A DNA stretch of 64,000 bases from Oreocharis arfaki (taxonomy: Eukaryota > Chordata > Aves > Passeriformes > Paramythiidae). Below the pieces are notes generated by a model. That model had not been told where the DNA came from, ran no database searches, and saw only the letters and a program-made list of their open reading frames with translations. Numbering within the stretch: position 1 is the first letter of the stretch; each line of letters begins with the position of its first letter. A program made the position numbers and the translations under genes. Shown one piece after another: positions 37,690 through 63,363 of this stretch. Location of the stretch: contig VZRR01003435.1 in NCBI GenBank assembly GCA_013398015.1, positions 636,462 through 700,461 of the forward strand, written 5' to 3'.

Positions 37690-37875
37690 TTGCAGGGGTA
37701 TTGTGAGGGCGGCCCAGCACATTTTCCGTGTTTGCAACGTCTCCAAACCTGAGGAGCAGCCGGGAAGGGTATCAGAGGCGGGTGTCGGGAGCGGCTCGGG
37801 CCGGGGAGCGCGCCGTGCCCCGCTGCCGCGCGAGGGGCCCGGGCCGGAGCGAGGGCCGGGGCGAGGCGGCGGGGG
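37690..37875 (-). promoter_or_regulatory. Probable KIF27 CpG-rich promoter, cut by a gap
   Basis: GC content rises sharply about 1.5 kb upstream of the KIF27 ATG and runs into a 76-base N gap. The position fits a KIF27 promoter and untranslated first exon. The first exon itself cannot be placed: I saw no unique donor that must be used. The stretch 36174-37689 between them is AT-rich with no feature seen. Confidence 0.55.
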
Positions 37876-37951
37876 NNNNNNNNNNNNNNNNNNNNNNNNN
37901 NNNNNNNNNNNNNNNNNNNNNNNNNNNNNNNNNNNNNNNNNNNNNNNNNNN
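37876..37951. other. Assembly gap (76 N)
   Basis: A run of N inside the GC-rich KIF27 5' region. The true missing length is unknown. Confidence 0.99.
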
Positions 37952-37954
37952 GGA

Positions 37955-38298
37955 GGTTCAGAGGAGCCCTACTGCTCTCTACAACTGCCTGCAAGGAAGG
38001 TGTAGCAAGACGGTGTTTGGCCTCTTCTCAACGGCAACAGGTGCCAGTACAAAAGGAAATAGCCTCAAGCTGTGATAGGGAAAGTTGGACATCAGGAAAA
38101 ATTTGTTCACAGAAAGGGTGATTAAACATTGGAACAGGCTGCCTAGGGAGGTGGTGGAGTCACAGTACCTGGAGGTGTTTAAGGAAAGACTGGACCAGGT
38201 GCTCACTCAGTGCCATGGTCTAGCGGACAAAGTGGTGTTCAGGTTGGACTCCATGATCTCAGAGCTCTTTTCCAATCTGTGTGACTCTGTGATTCCTC
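37955..38298 (+). mobile_element. CR1 LINE 3' fragment
   Basis: CR1 3' signature: 'acaactgcctgcaaggaagg', 'ttggacatcaggaaaaatttgttcac', 'gaacaggctgcctagggagg', ending 'tgtgtgactctgtgattcc'. It starts at the right edge of the N gap and lies between QNG1 and KIF27. Confidence 0.92.
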
Positions 38299-38402
38299 CC
38301 TTCCCTTCCTTCCTAGCTCCCTCCCCACGTGGACTGAGCCCCCCATCTCACCCCAGCAGTAAAAACACAGATACACCCCATGGCACGTCTGTCACAGCAC
38401 TG

Positions 38403-38408
38403 TTTATT
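38403..38408 (-). terminator. QNG1 polyadenylation signal (AATAAA)
   Basis: The minus strand reads CCAATAAACAGTGCTGTG, with a GT-rich stretch just downstream, 441 nt after the QNG1 stop. The most plausible 3' end for QNG1; 38409-38848 is then its 3' UTR. Confidence 0.65.
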
Positions 38409-38848
38409 GGACAAATGGACGAGTTCCACTTTCATCTCTGAGCAGTAAAGCATGTGCCAAGCACCTGCCACCTCCGTGCAGGTGTGAGAGGGGATGGGCA
38501 GGTACAGGGAGGGGCCAGAGAGCAAGGTACACCACAGGGTCTGCACGCACACCTGGCTGTGTGCACAGGCAGCCACGTACACCAACATGAAGTCTGAAGC
38601 AGTAGTAACAAACCCTGCCTTGACATGGTTGCCTGCAAAGTTTACAGCATTAATTCCAGTCAGGGCAAGCAAAACATTAAAAGAAAAGGTAAAAAAACAA
38701 TGAAAAAAAAAGGCACATTGTTAATACATAACCAGAAAACAAGCATTTGATTTAACAGTTCCAAGTTAGGGCATGACAAACCACCATATGAAAAGCAAAA
38801 CTGCAGTTCAAAAGATAAGGCAACAATACAACAGCTATTGGACTGGAC

Positions 38849-39081
38849 TTAGTAATATATACACCGTACTCGGTGGAACGGGATATCTTTCATCTCTTCC
38901 CTGTGATCTCTGGCATAGTCCCAAAGATAATAATCGAGTAAAACCGCATTGATCTTTTCATGCATGTCCTGACCCTTCTTCTGATAGAGCTCCTGAAGGT
39001 GCTTACAAATCAGTGCACAACACCAAATAGAACAGCCACGGATCTCTACCTCTTCTTTGTCTCCAGACTGGAAAAGTGTTC
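38849..39081 (-). CDS. QNG1: QNG1 terminal coding exon 4
   Basis: Residues 265-341: TLFQSGDKEEVEIRGCSIWC, then INAVLLDYYLWDYARDHREE and PFHRVRCIYY, stop TAA at 38849-38851. Acceptor GTGCCTGCAG. Confidence 0.95.
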
Positions 39082-42000
39082 CTGCAGGCACAAGAGACAG
39101 CAATCCATTTACATGCAACAGACAGAACGCCAAGGACTGCCTAAATTTGCTCTTTTTTCCCCCTTCACATTTATTCTGTTTCAGGGTTCCAGTTCTCATG
39201 ACTTGTGCTACAACTGATAACAATGTTGCTACACATTTTCTAATGGTTACTTTAATTTTACCTTACGCACTTAGAAGCTTCCCTCCCATTCAATTCAAAC
39301 AATATCCTGTATTCTAAGGAACTGCTTTAGGAACAGGGTGTACTGCAAACCGTATGATCATTTCTTTGCTCGTGGAGACAAAAAAGATAAGTCGTTTATT
39401 ATAGTATACTTTTTAGTATCTAATTATTATACTTCATAGTATATTTTCTGCCAGGATAACTGAAGTCTAAGATTTTGAAATTAAAAACAAACAACTCCAC
39501 AAAAAAACTAAAAGTAAAGAGAACCAGTGGAATTATTTAAATGGCAATGTTCTCATTAAGATTAATGGAAGGATAAAATGTCCACATGGTCTATTTAATA
39601 TACAGATATGCATAAAAACACAAATATATGTATGGTCATTCTATTAAGATTCATGGGTGACTGCATTCATCTGTTCATCTTCCTGAGTATTTCTGAAATT
39701 GCATAATAGCAGTTCTACATCTAAATACAGTCATTTTACAGTGCAAAAGAGATTGGCTAATTTTTATTCACTAAAATTCATTGTTAGTAAGTACTAACAA
39801 TGAAGTTAGTATCATTCAGAAGAAGATGAAACCATGGGAAGATGAAACCATGCTTAAAAATGACATTCTAGTCACATGCAATTAACTTCACTAACAGCAG
39901 TATTTTTTTTTAATGGATGCTTTTAATATTGCTTTGCTTATTAACTAGCAGTTCAGTACAAATAAAGAGGAATTCCTACACTTTTACATCATATTTGAAT
40001 TAATGACAAAATCATTGTTTCTTTCACGTAAACCTCAAAAATCCTAACTATTCTCATGCTGAAAAGTGGTTTTGCAAGAGCAGCTTTTCAGAAACTCAGA
40101 AATCAATTATCTTTCAGTCTCTTTAATCCCTCCCTTATCAACGTTTAATCCACATAACAGTTAGATCTTTATCAAAAAGTAACCTTAAGATCTCACTCAA
40201 GATCATGGTCAGAGAAAAAGTTCCTTCCTGTTATGTCATCACTAAGAAATCCTTGTTCACAGGAGGAAATAAATGGACCTTACATGGACAACACATTAAA
40301 TTTTAGAACTAGCCTTAGTCTACAATGTCAGGTGGTAAGATTACTTGATATTAGCAAGGACAGAACAAACCTTCATGTAGTTTCTTCATTAATTCTTCAG
40401 AATACTTCATTGCTTTTAAGTGAACAAGAACTTGAGGAATTCTGTAGTCAGCAAATATCGTCAGACTAGAAATATCATCAAAAGAGCCATCTCCTTTGCC
40501 TTCCAATACACTCCATGTGTCAGCCACAAGTATTTGTGCCCGTTTGTAGAAAGACACCTTCTTTTTCTGAAGAAATAAATTTATGGATTATTTAAGTGCC
40601 TGATCAAAAAATATAGCAAATAACATGTTAAGCATATCATATTGTTAAGCAAACATTAGTTAACTAGAAAGAATAAAACTGCGACAGTCTTAAACATCTT
40701 AAAATCTAAACAATATCAAACCACAAACAATGATTATGTGGAATGCTCATAAATAAACTGAAATAAAGGAATAACATAATAAAAGTTACTGCAGCAAATA
40801 AAAATTGTTTAGAATATGCTTGGCTCTCAGAACACATTTACCGTGCTTTACTGCCACTTGGCAAACACTGTAGTTGAAAGTCCAGCAACATTCATTTTCA
40901 GAAACTCTACAGTACATCCAACCTTTTAATTTGACAAGAGAAGCATAATAGGCATGTATTTGCCTAAACAATTAAAACATTTTGTTAATCCGTTTATCTG
41001 TACTGTTAAAGAAACAGAATTCTAGTGAAAACTTTAATGAATGCTCCTCTGTGTTTACTGACAAGATGCTCTAACTATTCCTGATACCAAATTACATTTT
41101 TTGTCCGTAAATGCTATTCTCCAAAAACACTGAGGTCAACTACATGTCAAAGAACAACTTCTGCAAACATCCTCAAAACTCCTGCCTTCCCCATGCCTAA
41201 TTCTATACTTGACATAGACGCACAAACTTACTTCTAGAGAACATACATGATTTTGTACATTAAATAACAAAACACCACCTGAAACATCACACATGAAGTG
41301 GTAACAAGCAAGTAATTAACAGACCAAATTTTATCATAGCTCCTACTGCCCCAAAGCAAGGGTGTTGATCTTTCATAGCACTAAGATTTTTCCAGTAGAA
41401 AAGAACTGATTGTCTCTAGCATCACACCATTTCACAAGAGCAGAAGAAGGCAGAACTAGAATGGAACTTTTCATTTCATGCTGCAGTTTAATTTGGAAGA
41501 AAAATACTGTCTGCAACTCATCACTGAGCAGATGAATTTATAATTTCATTGTTTCAACTGTAAACTTTTATGTTGCACAGAACTTATTAAGTTTATACAA
41601 AAATCTCAATATGAAAAAGACTGTGAAGCATTTTGACTAAATTTTCCCATGATTTAGCAGAAAGCAAGGAAAGCACTAGGTGGATGATACTACATCTCAA
41701 AGAGGAAGAACTTAACTTCTTTACTGTGCAAGTGACTGCACTGGCACAGGTTGTCCAGAGAGGTTGTGGTGATGCCTTGAGTGGCTACCTAGAAACAGAG
41801 ACTAGACAGGAGTAAGGGAATAAAGGTGGATATTTATTTGAAAGGCCTTCAAAGGTACACCCTGGGGAGCCAGAGACTACTGCCAAAATGCACTCAAATA
41901 TGGACGATGAGTCAGGAGTTCTTCGCACTTTCATAAGTTTGGTTCATCTGCATATCAGCATAAATTTGCCAATTAAAACTTTAGCTAATGATGTAATTTC

Positions 42001-45000
42001 TCCAAGCTCACTCCCCTTCTCGAGATGTTAGTTTACACACTTCGGGCCTAGCACAGTCTGGGCGTCCTTGAAGAGCAGGCTTGGAGAGGCTTTGTTATGA
42101 CTGCCTGGCCTGAGAGAACAGCAGCGAGCAGGCTACAAGAAACTTCAGAGTTACACACTAGGCAGTCCAGGATTTGAAAAATATACAAGTGAAAACCCAA
42201 GGCATCAGTGGAGTCTCCCTTACGGAACGGACTCAAGAAATGTCTGGACACAATCCTGTGCCATGTGCTCCAGAGTGACCCAGCATGAGCAGGGAGGTTT
42301 GACCCACTGTGGTCCCTTAAAGCCCTACCCAGTCTGCAATTCTGTCTGTGAAAGACAGTAAAGATAGTACAATTTATAAAAAAATTGAACTTTTTTCAAG
42401 ATGGCAATACAACTATACTTCTTTCATCTTTTTTTTCTGCAACACCCTGCCTTTCCAGGAAACAGTAACATATACAGGGATGTTTGCATCTTCTCTGCAG
42501 TACAATGTGCTAATATTAAGGGATATATCTAATTATGACATACTGACACTAAAAGAAAGGAGGAGTATTGTGATAGCAAAGAGCAAAATGTGATAGCACT
42601 GCCATAAAAACAAACAAACAAAGAATAGGAGGATCATGAGAATTTTACAACCTCAGTCCCAGGTGATGGATGGTAAATAAAAGATAAATACATGCAATTG
42701 CAGTGACTGGAAGATCAAAAAGGACTCCACTAAGTCTCTGTCAGAACACAAAAAACCTGATATGTGAGTACAACATAGTCTAAAATCTAAACTCCTGCTG
42801 GGAATCAAATGCACCACAGAATCTAAATATGAATTATCCACCAAGGAGAAAAAAATGTTTTAGAGATTTTGGTTTTGGTTTGCATTTTCTTTTCCAGAAA
42901 AATGAACACTGGCAATTTCTGTGATTACATATGTAATTATTAAAAGTATTTTGTATATGGAGTCAGAAAAACACACGGTCAAATAATTGTGCTAATTTCA
43001 GAAGTTCCGCTAGAAGGTCAGCTGTAGCAGACTGTGATAGTATGATTCTAATGCAGGACTTATCTTATAATCATATATATTTCTCCTCTGGAGAGTTACT
43101 GAAAAGCACTGGTTTGCTGTTAGATATTTCACCATCCTTCCAGTTCCCTCATAACCCTTTAAAAGTCTTACTTGTGGAAGCTCAACCTGCCATAAAAATG
43201 ATGTGACCCATGTCACCACTTTCAAAATACACATCTTGCTTAGTGAAAGCGGAAAAAAAGCTTCCATATTCATGCAACAGGCTTTATTACTAAGTCAGTG
43301 CTTACGGTCTGGGATCATTTTTGGAAGACCTTTTCATTCTGTAGTCTGCTGCTGCTTTTAGGGAGGCTTGCTTTATAAAGCACTCAGCATCATCTCATGA
43401 AAGACATAACGTCAATGAGTACAGTCACTATAAAGATAAGAAAATATCACTTTACTTAGAAAATATTTCCTTTTCAATAGTAAAAATTGTCAGAACATTA
43501 CTTTAAACGTAAAAAAACCCCAAATAAACGAAACCAGTAGCTTCAAAGATTAATTCAAAAGAACCTCAGATTTTTCACGTAAATATATCTTGCTTCACAG
43601 CAGGAGACAAAAGAAAATAAATGACACCTCCTACTGAAGGGCAATAAATGCAACAGGTTCAAAGCTTCAGTGACTGGTATTCCAAGAAGTTACCTTGAAA
43701 AGACTGCACAGACTAGTAGTATAGACTGTACTGTCACTCACATAAAGTCTTTTGGATGTAATGATGTAACAGCTGAGTACTACTGCTCATGCAACCGAGA
43801 ACACGAGCTGCTACATAAGTCACAGATGCTAAATAAAGATCATGTCTGTATAGGTGAAAACTAGGAGACAAAAAATACCAGATGGTCACTGCTTAATTCC
43901 CATCAGTTTCTTCCAACAAAAGCTTCAGTATATTGTCAACATTTGTAAAAGTGTGGGTTACTTCTAGTCTGTAGTCATTTGTGTAATGCCTGTTGAATCA
44001 ACAACTGCTAGAGGGTGAGTCCCAGCAGCTGTGCATTAATTCTACCAGAGTTTCATTTCCTTCATTAGCTGCAGAGAGCTTCAAGGTAAATGAAAAAAGA
44101 ATATGGGGGAGGAGGGTTGTCAGCAATTCAATGAAAGGGAAAAAAAAACAAAGGAAAAAGGATTCTCACTCTTCAGGCAGGAATTATCCCAAATACTATG
44201 CATTTGATGAATACAAAGGAGGTGTGATCTAACTGAGAACTCGGAGTATACTGAAATGAATTACAGTAAAGTGATGAAGACAGAGACAGCGTATTAAAAA
44301 AAAGGTACTCCTCTGGTGGGAAAAAGAAAGTGACTCTTGTCCTGACTAGTTCCACACTATCAAGAGTCTTTTACTGTTACTATATAGTATGATTTCTTTT
44401 CAGAGCTTTAGAACTAGCTTACCTCAAATACAGCTTCATCTCTGTAAGAAGGAAAATGTTCCAGTACAAGGTGTAGCAGTTTCTGAGCACTCTTCTCACT
44501 CTTTTTAACACAGGTGAGGAAAGATCCTCCAAACTTCTCTAACAGAACTATTCCACTTTCATTCAGCACCCGATGTCTTTCCTCAATCAAAGGCAAAGGC
44601 ACTTCTGTGTCAGAGCGAAATACGTGCCTAACTTGGTCAAGTGTCATGGTGGCAAAATAGGATGCACTGGTGATAGGTATTCCTTCAGAAAAGTGAAAAT
44701 AAGATATTTAGGCTATCATATAACAAAACACAAAGACCTAATGCAGTGGTCTGCTAAAGAAAAGCACTTCTATAGGAAGATCTAAGAAGTCCATCAACTC
44801 TTTAACCCACCTTTGTTTTCAGTGATAACAGCACTTGCAGAGCTGCTCAAAACTAAATTTGTGACTGCACACAATGCTTTCTTCTACAGACAACAAATTT
44901 CCAACATACAACCATGGAACCGTCCTCACTTTTTGTATCTAATTTTCCCCAGCTGCTTAGTCTTCATATTTTAAGTGTGATGTTTACATAGCACACTTGC

Positions 45001-46984
45001 AAACGTAGTCAGTATATAACTAGTGTAGTCAGAATAGGCCTGTTTTCCTTTGGATCCGAATCAGACTGTGCATTCACAAAAAGCGTTTTAATGCTAATGG
45101 CCCCTAAATTTACAAACAACTACGCAGAAAATTAATTAAAATTTTCCTCTATACCTACTAACAGGTTTTTTTTCCTGAGAACAGCAAAGAGAGTGAGCGC
45201 TGAAGTACTGGGCTGAAATACAAAACTTTAAAATACTACTTCAAAATACTGGTTTGAGGGGCAAATGAGTTTTCAGACTTACTTTAGACGCTCTGGTATT
45301 AGATTAGTCCAGAGGATTCTCGCTTTATGCCTCATTTTTTCATTTGCCATGGAAATATAAAATTTATCTTAAGAATACACGTGAAATAGCCCAATTCATA
45401 CACAGCTGACTACTGGCAATCCTTGAAGTCTTTCGAATGGAAGAGATAACTCAGAGACACGAGTTAGGTAGTTACAGTACAAGGGTATTTTGAAAGCACC
45501 TCCAGTTCCCTTCCCCAAGCTCTACGGGACGCCTGCACAGCGAGCAGCAGTTCACAAGTGCGTGTTACGCTTCCGAGGCACCGCCTTCATTTAATACGGA
45601 ACGCTCGGCTTCCGACGCCCCTCGCCCGCAGCCCCGGCCCGGCCCCGCTCCCCCGGCGCTCACTGACCGTCGTCCAAGGCCCTGTTGACGGCGGCGCAGA
45701 GCGACCAGTAGCCGCTGTAGGTTTTATCTTTGTACTTTACAAGGTACTTCCGCTCCTCCTGCTCGGACCAGAAGGAGAAGTTGAGGGTGTCCACCAGGAA
45801 CACCCAGTCCACAGCCTCCTTGTCGGCGGCCCGAGGGTTCAGCTCGTGGAGGCTTTTNCCGGCGGGGCGCTCGGGGGGAGCGCCTGGGCCACGGCAGCAC
45901 GTTCGTACTGAGGATCGCCCCCTCAAATCCTGACAGGCTGGAGCAGGGGGCAGACTGAGCTTCTTGGCACCGAAGGTTTCCAGAAGATTCCCAACATTGA
46001 AAATAAAGGATTTACAAAAAACCACATGGGCCCGTTGAGTTGTTGAGCTTTTCTCCCCAATCAAACCAGAAAAAACCAAACGAAACACGGTCCGCAGGCC
46101 CCTTCGTATACATACTCAAACTGGAAGCACACAGAGAAATTCAGCACCTGTTCTAGTTTACTTGCATTTTTCCCAAAACCTTAGCCTCGAGTGCAGACTC
46201 CTCTAATTCAGGTACCCTGTCTACCAAGCCAGCTGCCTGCCCACTGACAAGAGAGGGATGGCATTCCTGACTTTCTACAGAATTCGCTATTGCTCTGCCA
46301 AAGGGGCCACAGGCTTATGCCTAAGGTCTCAGGCTCCTTGCCTTTACCCTTTCATTTTAAACAGGAGCTGCACCACAAATCCTGGGGGGGAAGGGGACAC
46401 AACAAAACAACCAACCACAGAAAACCACAGTAAGAGAATCCTCACTTAGTCTGGACCCACCACATCTGTATGTGCCAAACATCTTTACACTTTTCAAATT
46501 TTTTTATTCAGGAAGTGAAATTAAAACTTTTAACTATAAATACAAATGCCAAGGTATTACATGAGATATCCAGAGGCTTTATATTTTTCTTAATTTCTCA
46601 CAAATAATTCTCATGGAATTCAACATACATCTNCGGCGCTCACTGACCGTCGTCCAGGGCCCTGTTGACGGCGGCGCAGAGCGACCAGTAGCCGCTGTAG
46701 GTTTTATCTTTGTACTTTACAAGGTACTTCCGCTCCTCCTGCTCGGACCAGAAGGAGAAGTTGAGGGTGTCCACCAGGAACACCCAGTCCACAGCCTCCT
46801 TGTCGGCGGCCCGAGGGTTCAGCTCGTGGAGGCTTTTCCCCCCCGCCAGCCCGAACTCCGCCGCCGAAGCTTTGTCGAACAGGCTCTCCGCCACCCGCCG
46901 CGCCCCCTCCTCGTCCACGGAGACATCTTTGCTGTGCTCGGCTATGAACTTGGCGGACTCCAGAGGGGACGGGAACCCCTCCAT
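38849..46984 (-). CDS. QNG1: QNG1, queuosine 5'-phosphate N-glycosylase (4 coding exons)
   Basis: Formerly C9orf64, of the DUF2419 family. It releases queuine from queuosine 5'-monophosphate so the base can be reused by the TGT enzyme to modify GUN-anticodon tRNAs. The exons are 46648-46984, 44423-44682, 40371-40566 and 38849-39081. They total 1026 nt, giving 341 codons plus stop, which is also the human length as I recall it, and all phases match. Recognisable segments: SLHELNPRAADKEAVDWVFL, DTLNFSFWSE and KTYSGYWSLCAAVNRALDDG in exon 1; ITSASYF, LLEKFGGSFL and FPSYRDEAVFE in exon 2; YKRAQILVADTW and FADYRIPQVL in exon 3; EVEIRGCSIW, LLDYYLWDYA and HRVRCIYY at the end. A second, truncated exon 1 copy at 45668-45857 is probably an assembly artefact. 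Confidence 0.95.
39082..40370. other. QNG1 intron 3, no other feature seen
   Basis: AT-rich. A short direct repeat (gaagatgaaaccatg, twice) occurs near 39820-39855. Confidence 0.6.
40371..40566 (-). CDS. QNG1: QNG1 coding exon 3
   Basis: Residues 200-264: KKKVSFYKRAQILVADTWSV, then EGKGDGSFDDISSLTIFADY and YSEELMKKLHE. Ends with one base of a Gly codon; acceptor TTTCTTCAG. Confidence 0.95.
41706..42353 (+). mobile_element. CR1 LINE 3' fragment split by an LTR
   Basis: Left part 41706-41769 ('aacttctttactgtgcaag', 'acaggttgtccagagaggttgtgg') and right part 42208-42353 ('gtggagtctccctt', 'tggacacaatcctgtgccatgtg', 'ccctacccagtctgcaattctgtctg') form one CR1 3' end interrupted by a 438-bp insertion. 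Confidence 0.85.
41770..42207 (-). mobile_element. Solo LTR inserted in a CR1 (QNG1 intron 2)
   Basis: The insert starts TGATGCCTTGAG and ends CAAGGCATCA, so it has 10-bp inverted termini beginning TG and ending CA. It is flanked by a 4-bp duplication GTGG (41766-41769 and 42208-42211). The flanks rejoin into uninterrupted CR1. A minus-strand AATAAA at 41833-41838, about 65 bp from the low-coordinate end, suggests minus orientation. The length and 4-bp duplication suggest a gammaretrovirus/ERV1-like LTR. No coding sequence. Confidence 0.85.
42354..44422. other. QNG1 intron 2 remainder, no feature seen
   Basis: AT-rich sequence between the CR1/LTR nest and QNG1 exon 2, with no recognisable repeat or gene. 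The part 40567-41705 is likewise empty. Confidence 0.55.
44423..44682 (-). CDS. QNG1: QNG1 coding exon 2
   Basis: Residues 113-199: GIPITSASYFATMTLDQVRH, then EERHRVLNESGIVLLEKFGG and the end SYRDEAVFE. Acceptor TTCTGAAG, donor GAG|GTAAGC. Confidence 0.95.
44683..45653. other. QNG1 intron 1
   Basis: AT-rich for most of its length, becoming CpG-rich from about 45540 toward exon 1. No further feature seen. Confidence 0.55.
45668..45857 (-). pseudogene. Truncated second copy of QNG1 exon 1 (probable assembly duplicate)
   Basis: Identical to 46648-46837 except one synonymous difference (45677 a versus 46657 g, a TTG/CTG leucine codon), and cut off at the single N at 45858. The donor is intact but the 5' half and the ATG are missing. 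See the finding on false duplication. Confidence 0.8.
46648..46984 (-). CDS. QNG1: QNG1 coding exon 1 (complete copy)
   Basis: Residues 1-112, from ATG at 46984 (MEGFPSPLESAKFIAEHSKD) to RALDD plus one base, with donor G|GTCAGTGAG. It sits in GC-rich sequence. The single N at 46633, just past the donor, is an assembly join. Confidence 0.9.
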
Positions 46985-47073
46985 GCTCGGCAGGAAACAC
47001 ACACGCTGCCGAGGCCAGCCCCTCTGCCGCGCTTCCCGCGGGGGTGCGCACGGGGAACAGCCCAGGCTCCCCC
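46985..47073 (-). promoter_or_regulatory. QNG1 5' UTR / promoter (GC-rich)
   Basis: GC-rich sequence directly upstream of the QNG1 ATG, ending at the N at 47074. The CpG-rich piece 45859-45930 in the other copy probably continues it in the true genome. Confidence 0.5.
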
Positions 47074-47679
47074 NGGGCCCGTTGAGTTGTTGAGCTTTTC
47101 TCCCCAATCAAACCAGAAAAAACCAAACGAAACACGGTCCGCAGGCCCCTTCGTATACATACTCAAACTGGAAGCACACAGAGAAATTCAGCACCTGTTC
47201 TAGTTTACTTGCATTTTTCCCAAAACCTTAGCCTCGAGTGCAGACTCCTCTAATTCAGGTACCCTGTCTACCAAGCCAGCTGCCTGCCCACTGACAAGAG
47301 AGGGATGGCATTCCTGACTTTCTACAGAATTCGCTATTGCTCTGCCAAAGGGGCCACAGGCTTATGCCTAAGGTCTCAGGCTCCTTGCCTTTACCCTTTC
47401 ATTTTAAACAGGAGCTGCACCACAAATCCTGGGGGGGAAGGGGACACAACAAAACAACCAACCACAGAAAACCACAGTAAGAGAATCCTCACTTAGTCTG
47501 GACCCACCACATCTGTATGTGCCAAACATCTTTACACTTTTCAAATTTTTTTATTCAGGAAGTGAAATTAAAACTTTTAACTATAAATACAAATGCCAAG
47601 GTATTACATGAGATATCCAGAGGCTTTATATTTTTCTTAATTTCTCACAAATAATTCTCATGGAATTCAACATACATCT

Positions 47680-48653
47680 GGGAAACAAAGTGTTGCATAC
47701 AATGAAAAACAACTTACATAGTTATATTGTCAATTTGCCAATTTGCAATTCCTACCTCATACAAACAAAAGCTCAGGAAACAGGTATAATTTATTCAGTA
47801 ATGGTAGAGCAACTGTCATTTCTAACAGTTATCTGCATTAAGCAAGCTGTCTAAAACCAGGTGTACTTTACCACTGCTTACTCAGTGACATCACAAAGTT
47901 TTAAAATATTTTATTTATATACTGTCACCAATATATATATGTATTGCAAAGAGGGCCAAACACTTGCAAAAATGTCAAGTTTTACACAACATTTGCGTGA
48001 ATATTTTCACCTTTTTTCTCCCCCAAACAGCAAAGCAGTCATTGTTTTCACATGATTTCTTTAATTTGTCAAAAAAACCCACATAACTCCACCTATATAC
48101 CAAGGAAACTGAAGAGCAAGCTTAACAGCAACTTTAAATTATATGGGGAAAAAACAAAAAACTAGGTGTATCCATTCTAGTTATGATCTTATGCAGACCT
48201 GAAGAAAAATGACCACCAAGAATAGGTTCACTAAATTTATTTAAAAATCCTAAAATGTTTCTTACAAAAAAGCATTACATTCTGCACACTGCTCTCAACA
48301 AATGTCAGGGACATGTGGCCTACCATATTCTCCCCCTTTCAAAGTAAGATACAGTGTACATAAAGCAGGGTGTTCACAACAGTTACAGAAAAACAGTACA
48401 ATTTACCACCAACAATGAACAAAAATAGAATTCACTCTCTCTGCCGCTTCAAAATTCCAATGTTAGTCTCGTGCGCCCTTCCCCCCCAATGTATTTGTAA
48501 GGAACTAAAACATTACATCTGGTGTACAGCAAAGATTCCACTACACCTCAAATGCAGAACACCTATGAAGCAGAGGAATGTTGGCTTTTTAAACAGAAGC
48601 AGATAAAAAAAAAAAAAAAAGGGGTGCAGGACTCCTTCAGTTCTTCACTAGTC
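47680..48653 (-). other. HNRNPK 3' UTR region
   Basis: Sequence past the HNRNPK stops on the minus strand. Minus-strand AATAAA signals at 48236-48241, 47910-47915 and 47790-47795 are candidate polyadenylation sites about 0.4-0.9 kb after the distal stop. A run of 16 A (48605-48620) is a U-run in the transcript. The 3' end used cannot be told from sequence alone. Confidence 0.55.

Positions 48654-63363
<14,710 letters not shown>

Larger units (their letters stand above)
45654..47679. repeat. Tandem duplicated block with single-N joins (probable misassembly)
   Basis: Block A: 45654-45857 matches 46634-46837 (204 nt, one mismatch). Block B: 46028-46632 matches 47075-47679 (605 nt, no difference seen by eye). 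Single Ns stand at 45858, 46633 and 47074, exactly at the block edges. Each copy lacks the middle piece that the other carries (45859-46027 versus 46838-47073). Confidence 0.9.

Noticed and set aside
45660..47203. Plus-strand frames of up to 196 codons opposite QNG1 exon 1
   Set aside because: Antisense shadows of the GC-rich exon, also spanning single-N joins.
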